Shown one piece after another: positions 1 through 7,530 of a stretch of DNA of 12,270 bases. The DNA is taken from assembly GCA_045649145.1 (NCBI GenBank), contig JAZRPK010000057.1:1-12270 (forward strand), written 5' to 3'. Under the pieces are notes generated by a model, which did not search any database, was not told the DNA's origin, and saw nothing but the letters and a program-made list of their open reading frames with translations. The position numbers were made by a program, and so were the translations under genes. This DNA comes from HGM11525 sp045649145 (GTDB lineage: Bacteria; Bacillota; Clostridia; UBA1381). Every line of letters starts with the position of its first letter. The stretch's first letter is position 1.

Positions 1-498
1 AATATCCTTTTGAAATTCAATAGGCAAATCTCCGTAACCCGCACTAAACCTTGGCTTTATATGCTTGCCAAGCATTGCTTTTTCCTCTTTTATTTCTCTG
101 TTAAAGCTGTCGCAAAGTGCTTCGATGCGTTCTGCACCGATTGCCTGAAAAATAAGTGCTTTGGCGGGCGAGAGTGCTGAATACCTTGCTATAAGCCGGT
201 CAATCTCAAGACCAACAGTCGCCGCAAAAATCACAACACTACCAGAGCCGTCAAGATTTTTCCTCAAATCCTTCGAGTCTGACTTAGCAAACCCGAAGTC
301 AATATAATCGTCACAAAAATTAACAGGAACTTCAAGATAGCAGACCTTGTATGTAAGCGAGTCCTTTATCTCATTAAGACAGCTTTCTAATAGCGTATCA
401 GTTTCGGGTGTTCTCTCCCCTGCACCTGCATAGCGCAGAATTTCTCTTTGGCAAATCTTGGGATCATCATATACCTTTACATAAACTGTATTTTCCAT
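1..498 (-). CDS. B12-dependent methionine synthase activation-domain protein (partial, C-terminus off the left edge)
   Basis: The 166 visible codons start at an ATG (498-496) and stay open to the window edge. The translation begins MENTVYVKVYDDP and has REILRYAG at about residues 18-25 and KPRFSAGYGDLP at about 148-159. These match the MetH activation (AdoMet-binding) domain, where an R..PGYGDLP-like loop contacts AdoMet. In E. coli this domain is the C-terminal module of MetH and reductively remethylates inactive cob(II)alamin. In many Clostridia it is a separate protein, and this one begins directly with the domain. It starts 2 bases after the metF stop, with only a weak GGGG ribosome site inside the metF end, so translational coupling is likely. 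Inferred role: reactivating a methionine synthase encoded elsewhere, perhaps just beyond the left edge. Family assignment is strong; exact partner is unknown. Confidence 0.85.
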   Translation of the reverse strand, partial: MENTVYVKVYDDPKICQREILRYAGAGERTPETDTLLESCLNEIKDSLTYKVCYLEVPVNFCDDYIDFGFAKSDSKDLRKNLDGSGSVVIFAATVGLEIDRLIARYSALSPAKALIFQAIGAERIEALCDSFNREIKEEKAMLGKHIKPRFSAGYGDLPIEFQKDI

Positions 499-500
499 AC

Positions 501-1373
501 TTACCCCAAAATATCCGACAGATTGCTCTGAATTTTCTCTGCAACATCGGGCTTGTTCATAGAATAGACGTGGACATTTGTAATACCATTAGCAAACAAA
601 TCAATAATCTGGTCTGTCGCATATGCAATTCCTGCCTGCTTCATAGCCTCGGGCGAGTGTCCGAATTTGTCAACTAAGCTCTTAAAGCGTTGCGGCATAA
701 ACGAGCCTGAAAGCTTTATCGCACGTTCAACCTGTTTGGCATTTGTTATCGGCATAACACCCGGTACAACGGGCACTGTTATACCCGCTTCACGTATTTT
801 ATATAGGAAATTGTACAAGAGGTTATTATCGAAAAACATCTGTGTTGTAAGGAAGGAACAGCCTGCGTCTACCTTTTCTTTTAAGTGCTTTATATCTTCT
901 CTCTGGTCGGTGCTTTCGGGATGTATTTCGGGATAGCAGGCAGCACCGATACAAAAATCACCGCACGCCTTTATATCATTTATCAAATCAATTGCGTGGT
1001 GATAGTCCCACGTGCTTCTGTCGCTGTTTTCAAGCTCGGGAGTCAAATCGCCTCTTAGTGCCATTATGTTCTCAATGCCAGCATTTTTAATCTGCTCTAT
1101 TTTAGCCTTGACAGTTTCCTTAGTCGAAGAAACGCAGGTAAGGTGAGCAAGCGTGGGCACGTTGTAGTGTTCCTTAATATTCTTTGCAATATCGAGGGTG
1201 TATCTGCTTGTTCCGCCTCCCGCACCATAGGTTACGCTCATAAACGAGGGGCGCAGCTTTGCTATTTCTTCAGTTGCGTGTTTTACCGAGTCAAACGCCG
1301 TGTCAGTCTTAGGCGGAAATACCTCAAAGGAAAGGGAAAGCTTGTCTTTATTGAAAATTTCTGACAGTTTCAT
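501..1373 (-). CDS. metF: 5,10-methylenetetrahydrofolate reductase MetF
   Basis: A 290-residue protein, close to the 296 of E. coli MetF, forming one FAD-binding TIM barrel. It reduces 5,10-methylene-THF to 5-methyl-THF, the methyl donor for methionine synthase, in the cytoplasm. Family signatures are visible: SFEVFPPK at 15-22 with the catalytic Glu at E17 (E28 in E. coli), VTYGAGGG at 47-54, AHLTC at 76-80, and ALRGD ending at D109 (D120 in E. coli). The constant offset of 11 supports this start. An AAAGGAA ribosome site precedes the ATG, and a promoter lies at 1407-1435. The next gene, the MetH-reactivation protein, follows after 2 bases, so the pair is one methionine/one-carbon operon. 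I see no SAM riboswitch or T-box; the leader is only about 30 bases. Confidence 0.95.
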   Translation of the reverse strand: MKLSEIFNKDKLSLSFEVFPPKTDTAFDSVKHATEEIAKLRPSFMSVTYGAGGGTSRYTLDIAKNIKEHYNVPTLAHLTCVSSTKETVKAKIEQIKNAGIENIMALRGDLTPELENSDRSTWDYHHAIDLINDIKACGDFCIGAACYPEIHPESTDQREDIKHLKEKVDAGCSFLTTQMFFDNNLLYNFLYKIREAGITVPVVPGVMPITNAKQVERAIKLSGSFMPQRFKSLVDKFGHSPEAMKQAGIAYATDQIIDLFANGITNVHVYSMNKPDVAEKIQSNLSDILG

Positions 1374-1406
1374 AATTATATATTCCTTTTACTTATTTTT
1401 ACATTT

Positions 1407-1435
1407 ATTTTAGCACAAAATATATTAACAATCAA
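1407..1435 (-). promoter_or_regulatory. SigA-type promoter of metF
   Basis: On the minus strand, TTGATT (1435-1430) is followed by a 17-base spacer and TAAAAT (1412-1407), each close to consensus. The implied start site is near 1400, giving a leader of about 27 bases before the metF ATG. There is no room for a riboswitch. Assigned by eye, not by experiment. Confidence 0.65.
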
Positions 1436-1521
1436 TACCCATTGACATTGTGTATTAAAATTCAACAATAAAACAGAGTATTTCGGCAAAAATATTATGA
1501 ATATATATCTACATTAAAACA

Positions 1522-1550
1522 TTGACAACGGGTACAAAGTATGTTAAAAT
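1522..1550 (+). promoter_or_regulatory. SigA-type promoter of adhE
   Basis: TTGACA (1522-1527, perfect -35) and TAAAAT (1545-1550, 5 of 6 matches to the -10) are separated by exactly 17 bases. Transcription should begin near 1557, about 24 bases before the adhE ATG. The -10 box lies inside the Rex-like palindrome at 1541-1558, so a bound repressor would block RNA polymerase. Confidence 0.75.
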
Positions 1551-1558
1551 ATTAACAA
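1541..1558. promoter_or_regulatory. Probable Rex (NADH/NAD+-sensing repressor) operator
   Basis: The 18 bases read A TGTTAA AATA TTAACA A. This is a perfect 6-bp inverted repeat with a 4-base centre, and it matches 13 of the 14 defined positions of the clostridial Rex consensus TTGTTAA-N4-TTAACAA (only the first base differs). It covers the adhE -10 and the predicted start site, the classic placement for repression. Rex is known to repress adhE-type genes in several Clostridia until NADH accumulates. The palindrome and its position are seen directly; Rex binding is inferred, and no rex gene is in the window. Confidence 0.75.
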
Positions 1559-1580
1559 AGTCAGAAATGGAGGGCATAAT

Positions 1581-4241
1581 ATGGATAAGAAAGAATACGA
1601 AATTATAGACAGCGTTACCAAGCTTGAAGAAGCTATCGGGCGCATAAGAAAGGCTCAGAAGGTTTTTGCAACCTACACACAGGAACAGGTTGATAAAATC
1701 TTTTTAGCTGCGGCATCAGCTGCCAACAAGGCAAGAATTCCTCTTGCAAAAATGGCTGTAGAAGAAACAGGTATGGGTGTTGTTGAGGACAAGGTTATAA
1801 AGAACAACTACGCTTCAGAATATATTTACAATGCCTACAAGGACACAAAGACCTGCGGAATTATTGAAGAGGATAAGGCTTTTGGTATAAAGAAAATTGC
1901 AGAGCCAATCGGTGTTGTTGCGGCGGTTATTCCTACAACCAACCCCACCTCTACTGCGATTTTCAAGTGTCTTTTAGCACTTAAAACCAGAAATGCTATC
2001 ATTATCTCTCCCCACCCGAGAGCAAAGAACTGTACTATTGCTGCTGCTAAGCTTGTTTTGGAAGCTGCAGTCAAAGCCGGTGCACCCGAAGGTATAATTG
2101 ACTGGATTGATGTTCCGAGCCTGGATATGACAAATACTGTTATGAAAGAGTCGGATATTATCCTCGCAACAGGCGGTCCGGGAATGGTTAAGGCAGCATA
2201 TTCAAGCGGCAAGCCCGCACTCGGCGTCGGTGCCGGTAACACTCCTGCCATCATAGATGAGAGTGCTGATATTTTGCTTGCTGTAAACTCAATCATTCAC
2301 TCTAAGACATTTGACAATGGTATGATTTGCGCATCCGAGCAGGCGGTGATTGTACTTGAGAGCATATACGATACAGTTAAAGATGAGTTTGCAAGACGCG
2401 GTTGCTATTTCTTAAGCCCCGACGAAACTGAAAAGGTAAGAAAGACAATCATCATAAACGGTGCGCTCAATGCCAAGATTGTCGGACAAAGGGCAGCTAA
2501 AATCGCAGAGCTTGCAGGCGTTAATGTTCCCGAAGGCACAAAAATCCTCATCGGCGAGGTTGAATCTGTAGAGCTTTTAGAGGAATTTGCTCACGAAAAG
2601 CTCTCCCCTGTTCTTGCTATGTACAAAGCAAAGAGCTTTGGCGATGCGCTTGATAAGGCGGAAAGATTGGTTGAAGACGGCGGCTTCGGTCACACTTCGT
2701 CTATATATCTTAACGAAATCACCGAAACCGAAAAGATAAACGAATTTGCTATGAGAATGAAGACCTGCCGTATCTTAGTTAATTCTCCATCTTCTCACGG
2801 TGGTATCGGCGGACTTTACAACTTTATGCTTGCTCCCTCTTTGACACTCGGTTGCGGCTCGTGGGGCGGCAACTCGGTATCTGAAAACGTTGGTGTTAAA
2901 CACCTTATCAACATTAAAACTGTAGCTGAAAGAAGGGAAAATATGCTTTGGTTCCGTGCACCCGAAAAGATATATATTAAAAAGGGCTGTCTGCCAGTCG
3001 CTTTAGACGAGCTTAAGAATGTTATGGGCAAAAAGAGAGCGTTTATCGTAACAGATACCTTCCTTTACGAAAATGGCTATACAAAGCCGATTACAGATAA
3101 ATTAGACGAAATGGGCATTGCACACACCACCTTCTTTGATGTTCAGCCCGACCCGACTTTAGCAAATGCCAAAAACGGCGCAGCTCAAATGGCAGCATTT
3201 AAGCCTGATACAATCATCGCACTTGGCGGCGGCTCTGCTATGGACGCAGCTAAGATTATGTGGGTTCTCTATGAGCATCCCGAGGCTGATTTTATGGATA
3301 TGGCAATGCGTTTTATCGATATCAGAAAGAGAGTCTACGCTTTCCCGAAGATGGGCGAAAAGGCTTACTTTATTGCCATCCCCACATCAGCAGGTACAGG
3401 CTCTGAGGTGACTCCGTTTGCGGTTATAACTGATGAGGCAACAGGTGTTAAGTACCCCTTAGCAGACTACGAGCTTCTTCCTAATATGGCTATTGTTGAT
3501 ACGGACTTCCATATGTCAGCACCCAAAGGTTTGACCGCTGCATCGGGTATTGACGCCGTAACACACGCTGTAGAAGCTTATGCTGCAATGCTTGCAACAG
3601 ACTATACAGACGGTTTGGCACTTAAGGCTCTTAAGACAATATTTGAATATCTGCCAAGAGCTTATGAAAACGGACAGACAGACGTCCTTGCAAGAGAGAA
3701 AATGGCAAATGCCGCTACCATGGCAGGAATGGCGTTTGCAAACGCATTCCTCGGTGTATGTCACTCTATGGCTCACAAGCTTGGTGCATTCCACCATTTG
3801 CCGCACGGCGTTGCTAATGCACTTATGATTGAAGAGGTTATCCGCTTTAACGCTTGTGAAGCACCCGCAAAGATGGGCACTTTCTCGCAGTATGACCATC
3901 CGCATACGCTCCGTCGTTATGCAGAAGTTGCTGATTATCTCGGCATTAAGGGCAAAAACGACACAGAAAAACTCGAGGGTCTTATCAAGGCAATAAACGA
4001 CCTCAAAGCAAAGGTAGGAATTAAAGAAACTATCAAGGATTACGGCATTGAGGAAGATGTATTCCTAAGAAGCCTCGACGAAATGGTAGAGCAGGCATTT
4101 GACGACCAGTGCACAGGTGCAAACCCCCGCTATCCTCTTATGGCAGAAATCAAGCAGATGTACCTGAATGCTTACTATGGCAAGCATTTTACAGAAGCTG
4201 ATATGCCTACCGCAAAAGCAGGCAAGGCAAAAAAGGCCTAA
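1581..4241 (+). CDS. adhE: Bifunctional acetaldehyde-CoA/alcohol dehydrogenase AdhE
   Basis: An 886-residue fused enzyme (E. coli AdhE is 891) that converts acetyl-CoA to acetaldehyde and then ethanol, oxidising two NADH. It is normally a cytoplasmic filament (spirosome). The N-terminal aldehyde dehydrogenase half (about 1-445) contains PTTNPTS near 118-124 and the catalytic cysteine C250 in GMICASEQ. The C-terminal iron-dependent alcohol dehydrogenase half (about 455-870) contains GGGSAMDAAK from 549 and all four metal ligands: D658 and H662 in GIDAVTHAVEAY, then H728 and H742 in the CHSMAHKLG...PHG stretch. Both catalytic halves therefore look intact. The last ten residues are Lys/Ala-rich. 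A GGAGGG ribosome site lies at 1569-1574. Expression is probably under the Rex-like operator at 1541-1558. A kinase-like gene follows after 24 bases with no terminator between them. Confidence 0.98.
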   Translation: MDKKEYEIIDSVTKLEEAIGRIRKAQKVFATYTQEQVDKIFLAAASAANKARIPLAKMAVEETGMGVVEDKVIKNNYASEYIYNAYKDTKTCGIIEEDKAFGIKKIAEPIGVVAAVIPTTNPTSTAIFKCLLALKTRNAIIISPHPRAKNCTIAAAKLVLEAAVKAGAPEGIIDWIDVPSLDMTNTVMKESDIILATGGPGMVKAAYSSGKPALGVGAGNTPAIIDESADILLAVNSIIHSKTFDNGMICASEQAVIVLESIYDTVKDEFARRGCYFLSPDETEKVRKTIIINGALNAKIVGQRAAKIAELAGVNVPEGTKILIGEVESVELLEEFAHEKLSPVLAMYKAKSFGDALDKAERLVEDGGFGHTSSIYLNEITETEKINEFAMRMKTCRILVNSPSSHGGIGGLYNFMLAPSLTLGCGSWGGNSVSENVGVKHLINIKTVAERRENMLWFRAPEKIYIKKGCLPVALDELKNVMGKKRAFIVTDTFLYENGYTKPITDKLDEMGIAHTTFFDVQPDPTLANAKNGAAQMAAFKPDTIIALGGGSAMDAAKIMWVLYEHPEADFMDMAMRFIDIRKRVYAFPKMGEKAYFIAIPTSAGTGSEVTPFAVITDEATGVKYPLADYELLPNMAIVDTDFHMSAPKGLTAASGIDAVTHAVEAYAAMLATDYTDGLALKALKTIFEYLPRAYENGQTDVLAREKMANAATMAGMAFANAFLGVCHSMAHKLGAFHHLPHGVANALMIEEVIRFNACEAPAKMGTFSQYDHPHTLRRYAEVADYLGIKGKNDTEKLEGLIKAINDLKAKVGIKETIKDYGIEEDVFLRSLDEMVEQAFDDQCTGANPRYPLMAEIKQMYLNAYYGKHFTEADMPTAKAGKAKKA

Positions 4242-4265
4242 ATCGAAGAAAAGGAGGAACTCAAA

Positions 4266-5015
4266 ATGAAACTTGACAAGGTAATCGCAGTAAGAAAGAA
4301 TAAGAAAATTTACCGTGACGGAGAATTATGTATTAAAGTTTTTGACCAAAACTATTCAAAGGCTGACGTTCTTAACGAGGCGCTTAATCAAGCAAGAATA
4401 GAAGAAACAGGTCTTAATATCCCGAAAGTGCTCGAGGTAACTATGATAGACGGCAAATGGGCTATCGTTTCCAACTACATCGAGGGAAAGACGCTTGCTC
4501 AGCTTATGGAAGAAAATCCCGATAAGAAGGACGAATATCTTGAGCTTTTGGTTGATTTGCAGCTTTTAGTTCATTCAAAAACTGCTCCCCTCCTTAATAA
4601 GCTTAAGGACAAAATGAACCGCAAAATCAGCGCATCAGAGTTTGACGCAACCACCCGCTACGACCTGCATACACGTTTGGAGGGTATGCCCAAGCATAAC
4701 AAGGTTTGCCACGGGGATTTTAATCCTTCAAACATAATAATCAGCGAAGACAAAACCCCCTACATCTTAGACTGGTCCCACGCAACACAGGGAAATGCCT
4801 CTGCCGACGCAGCAAGAACATATCTTCTGTTCTGCTTAAACGGCGATATGGATGGTGCTAAGAAGTATCTTGAACTGTTTTGCAAAAAGAGTAATACCGC
4901 AAAACAGTATGTTCAGAAATGGATGCCGATTGTGGCAGCATCTCAGTCGGTTAAAGGCAACGAAGAGGAACGTGAGTTCCTGCTCTCATGGGTAGACGTT
5001 GTCGATTATCAATAA
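4266..5015 (+). CDS. Aminoglycoside/choline-kinase-like (APH family) phosphotransferase of unknown substrate
   Basis: A 249-residue soluble protein with the APH-family kinase fold. A candidate ATP-binding lysine is K24 in CIKVF, with E38 as a possible partner. The hinge region is VSNYIEGKTL. The catalytic loop CHGDFNPSN gives H149, D151 and N156, and ILDW gives the metal-binding D169. The family includes choline, homoserine and fructosamine kinases and antibiotic-modifying enzymes. Nothing here fixes the substrate, and antibiotic resistance should not be assumed. It is shorter than typical aminoglycoside kinases, with a compact C-terminal lobe. A strong AAGGAGGA ribosome site precedes the ATG, and the gene lies 24 bases behind adhE and before a terminator at 5021-5060. 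Co-transcription with adhE, and so Rex-linked control, is inferred. Confidence 0.8.
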   Translation: MKLDKVIAVRKNKKIYRDGELCIKVFDQNYSKADVLNEALNQARIEETGLNIPKVLEVTMIDGKWAIVSNYIEGKTLAQLMEENPDKKDEYLELLVDLQLLVHSKTAPLLNKLKDKMNRKISASEFDATTRYDLHTRLEGMPKHNKVCHGDFNPSNIIISEDKTPYILDWSHATQGNASADAARTYLLFCLNGDMDGAKKYLELFCKKSNTAKQYVQKWMPIVAASQSVKGNEEEREFLLSWVDVVDYQ

Positions 5016-5020
5016 TCATA

Positions 5021-5060
5021 AAATGACGGTATATGCAGTTTTGTGCACATACCGTCATTT
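5021..5060. terminator. Bidirectional intrinsic terminator between convergent genes
   Basis: A 17-bp stem (5021-5037 pairing with 5044-5060) has one imperfect pair and a 6-base loop. It runs into a T tract on the plus strand and, read on the minus strand, into TTTTA. It lies 5 bases after the phosphotransferase stop and 7 bases after the radC stop on the other strand, so it can serve both. The imperfect pair is A-C read on plus but a G-U wobble read on minus. Confidence 0.88.
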
Positions 5061-5067
5061 TTTACTG

Positions 5068-5775
5068 TTATTCAAATTCGTGTACGTAATTTAGTTGCCC
5101 CAGTTTATTTAAGACGCTTGTAAATTTGTTATTTGCAACAATTACGTGGTCAATCAAACGCACATTTATAAACGAAAGTCCGCTGTCAATAATTTTAGTG
5201 GCACGAATATCCGCCGCAGACGGCATAAGCAGTCCGTTGGGGTGATTATGTGCCAGTATTACATTTGATGCGTTTGTTTCCAAAGCTTTAGTTATAACCT
5301 CACGTGAATAAACACTTGAGCTGTTATTGGTTCCAACAGATATTTTAGAGGTGGATATAAGTGAAAAATCAGCGTCCAGCATAATTGCGAACAAAACCTC
5401 GTCCGTATAGCCGTAAAATAGTGTCTTTATGTAATCGCCTGCATTGTCGGGGGTCAGCTTTAGATTTCTTACCTCGTACTTGTCCTTTAAGTACATTCGA
5501 AACATCGCAAGCTGAAGCTTTATAAGTGTAGCGGTATGCTCCTTTATACCATTGACTTTTACAAGGTCTGATATTTCCGCTTCCAACACTCCCGCAAGGC
5601 TGCCAAACCTTTGCAAAAGCTCGTGCGCTATTATATTTGTGTTCTTCTGAGGCAAAGCATAAAACAGCAGTATCTCAAGCGCCTCGTGAGGTTCAAAGTC
5701 CTCGCTGTCCGAGTTTAAGAACTTACGTTTTAATCTGTTTCTGTGCCCCTCGTGTATATTTTTGCTTGCCGCCAT
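5068..5775 (-). CDS. radC: RadC-family JAB/MPN domain protein
   Basis: A 235-residue protein of the usual RadC length. The N-terminal part has a helix-hairpin-helix-like segment around residues 55-85 (FGSLAGVL...VNGIKEHTA). The C-terminal JAB domain carries the metalloprotease-like motif: E159, then H176 and H178 in AHNHPNG, and S186..D189. All expected zinc-site residues are present. Despite its name the family is not firmly linked to DNA repair; it behaves as a conserved JAB protein of uncertain substrate. The ATG is preceded by GAGGTGGG and by a fully consensus promoter at 5808-5836. It appears to be transcribed alone and ends at the shared terminator 5021-5060. Confidence 0.92.
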   Translation of the reverse strand: MAASKNIHEGHRNRLKRKFLNSDSEDFEPHEALEILLFYALPQKNTNIIAHELLQRFGSLAGVLEAEISDLVKVNGIKEHTATLIKLQLAMFRMYLKDKYEVRNLKLTPDNAGDYIKTLFYGYTDEVLFAIMLDADFSLISTSKISVGTNNSSSVYSREVITKALETNASNVILAHNHPNGLLMPSAADIRATKIIDSGLSFINVRLIDHVIVANNKFTSVLNKLGQLNYVHEFE

Positions 5776-5807
5776 AGTTTATCCCACCTCTATTAAGTAT
5801 CATCCAT

Positions 5808-5836
5808 ATTATAACTCTAAATACATTTTATGTCAA
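5808..5836 (-). promoter_or_regulatory. Consensus SigA-type promoter of radC
   Basis: On the minus strand, TTGACA (5836-5831) and TATAAT (5813-5808) are separated by exactly 17 bases, a perfect match to the vegetative consensus. The start site would be near 5801, giving a leader of about 25 bases before the radC ATG. Confidence 0.85.
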
Positions 5837-5848
5837 TTCGCCAAACGC

Positions 5849-5875
5849 AAAAAAGAGCCGCCAAAAAGCGGCTCT
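5849..5875 (-). terminator. Intrinsic terminator of the small Cys-rich peptide gene
   Basis: Read on the minus strand, AGAGCCGC (5875-5868), a 6-base loop and GCGGCTCT (5861-5854) form a perfect 8-bp GC-rich stem that runs into TTTTTT (through 5849). It lies 17 bases after the stop of the 45-residue gene and just upstream of the radC promoter, insulating the two. Confidence 0.9.
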
Positions 5876-5892
5876 CTCAGCATTATACGAAA

Positions 5893-6030
5893 TTAATCGC
5901 AGCAGCAACCGTTGTTGCTGTTGTTGTTGCTGTTATTATCGCAGCAGCAAGAAAGGATAACAATGATTATAATAATCCAAATCCAGTTCTCTCCACCAAA
6001 ACCACAGCTGTTGTTACCAAACAAATTCAT
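5893..6030 (-). CDS. 45-residue Cys/Asn-rich single-span membrane peptide
   Basis: The protein has a Gly/Asn-rich head (MNLFGNNSCGFGGEN), one hydrophobic span (WIWIIIIIVILS, about residues 16-27) and a tail made almost only of Cys, Asn, Ser and Asp: CCCD, then an Asn/Ser run, then GCCCD. The ATG at 6030 is chosen over an in-frame one further upstream at 6123. A strong AAAGGAG ribosome site sits 9 bases before it, while the extension would cover that site and the preceding terminator region. A dedicated terminator at 5849-5875 supports a real transcription unit. I do not recognise a characterised family. The layout resembles small Gly/Cys-rich hydrophobic proteins found in Clostridia and loosely the YjcZ-type sporulation peptides. 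Possible roles such as metal or redox binding at the membrane are speculation. No clear promoter was found. Confidence 0.75.
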   Translation of the reverse strand: MNLFGNNSCGFGGENWIWIIIIIVILSCCCDNNSNNNSNNGCCCD

Positions 6031-6103
6031 ATTTTCACACTCCTTTCGTCTGATAGTACAAAATACGCCGAAAGGGAGATTTTTGTGCAGGTTTTGAAAC
6101 AAA

Positions 6104-6131
6104 AAAAGGACTTGCAAATGCAAATCCTTTT
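6104..6131 (-). terminator. Intrinsic terminator of the NlpC/P60 gene
   Basis: Read on the minus strand, AAAAGGATTTGC (6131-6120) pairs across an ATTT loop with GCAAGTCCTTTT (6115-6104) and continues into more T (to 6101). The one imperfect pair is a U-G wobble only in the minus-strand RNA, which supports this direction. It lies 7 bases past the stop codon at 6139. Confidence 0.85.
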
Positions 6132-6138
6132 GATTTTT

Positions 6139-7530
6139 TTAATATACACGTCTTGCGCCCACATATGTACTATAGCTGCACATATGTTCAAGAGTTGTGT
6201 AGCAAACGGTGTATCCCGGACTTGGCGAATGAATAACCTTGCCGTTGCCTGCATAAATTCCGACGTGAGAGATGCTGCCGCCTTTAGAGAAGAATACCAA
6301 ATCTCCCGCCGCCAGCTGTGAACGTGGTACTGATACTCCGTTTTTGTATTGGTCACGTGAGGAACGGTTTACTGTTATTCCTACCTTTTTCATTGTATAC
6401 TGAACAAGTCCCGAACAATCGAAGCCTGACGGCGACGAACCGCCGTAGACATACTTAACGCCTAAATACTTTTCAGCCTCTGCTATTATCCTCGCACCCA
6501 TTGTGCTATCTACAGGAACTGTTGCTGTAGCGGTCTTGGGTGAAGATGTCTGTGCGCTTGCCGCACGTGCAACCGATGTAGCCTTCTTGGCATTATAGTC
6601 GGCAAGTGCAGCCTCATCAAATACAGCGCTGGTAATCACATAAGCCGTTGTATTATTCGCCGTTAAGATTTTTGTCCACTTACTTCCCCTGCTTATTATT
6701 GTAAGGGTGTCACCATTCTTAACACTTGCTATAGCATCGCCCTTCTCAGAGGGTGCATTTCTTACGTTAACATAGCTGCTTGTTGTAACTACAGTACCCT
6801 TTTTGGCTACGCTGTTTAATCTGTCTTTCCTTGCATTATCGACGTCTGCCCTTAAAACCATATCTCCTGTGGTTATATAATCGGACATTACATATCCTGT
6901 ATCATAATCATTACCAAAGACAACTTTAAGCCAACCATTGCCGCAATTTTCTGATATGTACACAACCACACCATCTTTAAGCTGGTCTATAACAACCGAG
7001 CCGCTTTCGGAGGGCTTGTTTCTTACATTAAGGCTACTGCCCGACACGGCAACCTTTCCCGTTTCGTACATAGTAGACGACAGCAATTGAGCCTTAATTA
7101 CCTCATAGTCAAAGGATATAAGGTCGCACATCACGTAACCCGCAACACCATCAGACAGTAGCACACCGTACCACAATTCATCATCAGAAATGCCCGTTAT
7201 TTCAACAGCATCGCCAAAGTTAAGCGAGCCGACTATTTGCGCCTCTTTAGAAGCTTTTGCACGCACATTAACACTGCCCGAGGAATAGCTTATGTATCCC
7301 GTTTTGCCCTCATATGCAGCCTGCTGCGCTTCTGTAAAAAGTCCAACATCGTTATAGTCGGCAAAAGCAGGCGTTTCGCCCTCGCCGTCACCGCTCAAAA
7401 CAGCCAATTCTGCCGACTTTTCCTGTTCGTCTGCCATTGCTGACATAAAGCCGTTATACTGCACCGCCGCCACTGACACCACTGTTATTACAGCACAAAG
7501 TGCAGCAGCTGTATGCTTCCAATTATCCAT
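6139..7530 (-). CDS. Secreted SH3b(x3)-NlpC/P60 peptidoglycan endopeptidase
   Basis: A 463-residue exported cell-wall hydrolase. Residues about 6-32 form a hydrophobic signal or anchor (HTAAALCAVITVVSVAAV). Three bacterial SH3 repeats follow, marked by SVNVRAKAS, SLNVRNKPS and YVNVRNAPS; these usually bind wall peptides or sugars. An Ala/Thr/Ser linker leads to the C-terminal NlpC/P60 domain with the complete catalytic set: C372 in GFDCSGL, H422 in SHVGIY and H434 in VIHSP. Such enzymes cut gamma-D-Glu-diaminoacid bonds in stem peptides. The architecture is like growth-associated D,L-endopeptidases such as B. subtilis LytE and CwlO, though those use LysM or coiled-coil modules. A GAGAGGT ribosome site precedes the start. 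It has its own consensus promoter (7603-7631), a perfect WalR-box match upstream (7659-7675) and a terminator (6104-6131), so it is a monocistronic unit. Confidence 0.95.
   Translation of the reverse strand: MDNWKHTAAALCAVITVVSVAAVQYNGFMSAMADEQEKSAELAVLSGDGEGETPAFADYNDVGLFTEAQQAAYEGKTGYISYSSGSVNVRAKASKEAQIVGSLNFGDAVEITGISDDELWYGVLLSDGVAGYVMCDLISFDYEVIKAQLLSSTMYETGKVAVSGSSLNVRNKPSESGSVVIDQLKDGVVVYISENCGNGWLKVVFGNDYDTGYVMSDYITTGDMVLRADVDNARKDRLNSVAKKGTVVTTSSYVNVRNAPSEKGDAIASVKNGDTLTIISRGSKWTKILTANNTTAYVITSAVFDEAALADYNAKKATSVARAASAQTSSPKTATATVPVDSTMGARIIAEAEKYLGVKYVYGGSSPSGFDCSGLVQYTMKKVGITVNRSSRDQYKNGVSVPRSQLAAGDLVFFSKGGSISHVGIYAGNGKVIHSPSPGYTVCYTTLEHMCSYSTYVGARRVY

Noticed and set aside
1425..1431. 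A lone TTAACAA Rex half-site within the metF promoter spacer.
   Set aside because: The facing half-site is absent (only the two inner A residues match), so it does not support Rex control of metF.
1442..1468. A second TTGACA and a TTGT...CAACAA pattern resembling the adhE promoter/Rex region.
   Set aside because: The best -10 candidate matches only 4 of 6 bases, and the half-sites are wrongly spaced for an 18-base Rex operator, so I treat it as chance or a degenerate copy.
3516..3905. A 129-codon open minus-strand frame inside adhE.
   Set aside because: It is antisense to the conserved metal-binding region of AdhE, is Cys-rich in a way expected from reverse reading, and has no start signals.
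6031..6123. A 31-residue N-terminal extension of the Cys-rich peptide.
   Set aside because: The extension would span the strong AAAGGAG ribosome site and begins next to the upstream gene's terminator, and its sequence looks like non-coding DNA.
5830..6321. A 163-codon open plus-strand frame with a hydrophobic Ala/Val-rich stretch.
   Set aside because: It lies antisense to the Cys-rich peptide gene, its terminator and the end of the NlpC/P60 gene, has no ribosome site, and its hydrophobic run mirrors the Asn/Ser codons of the opposite strand.
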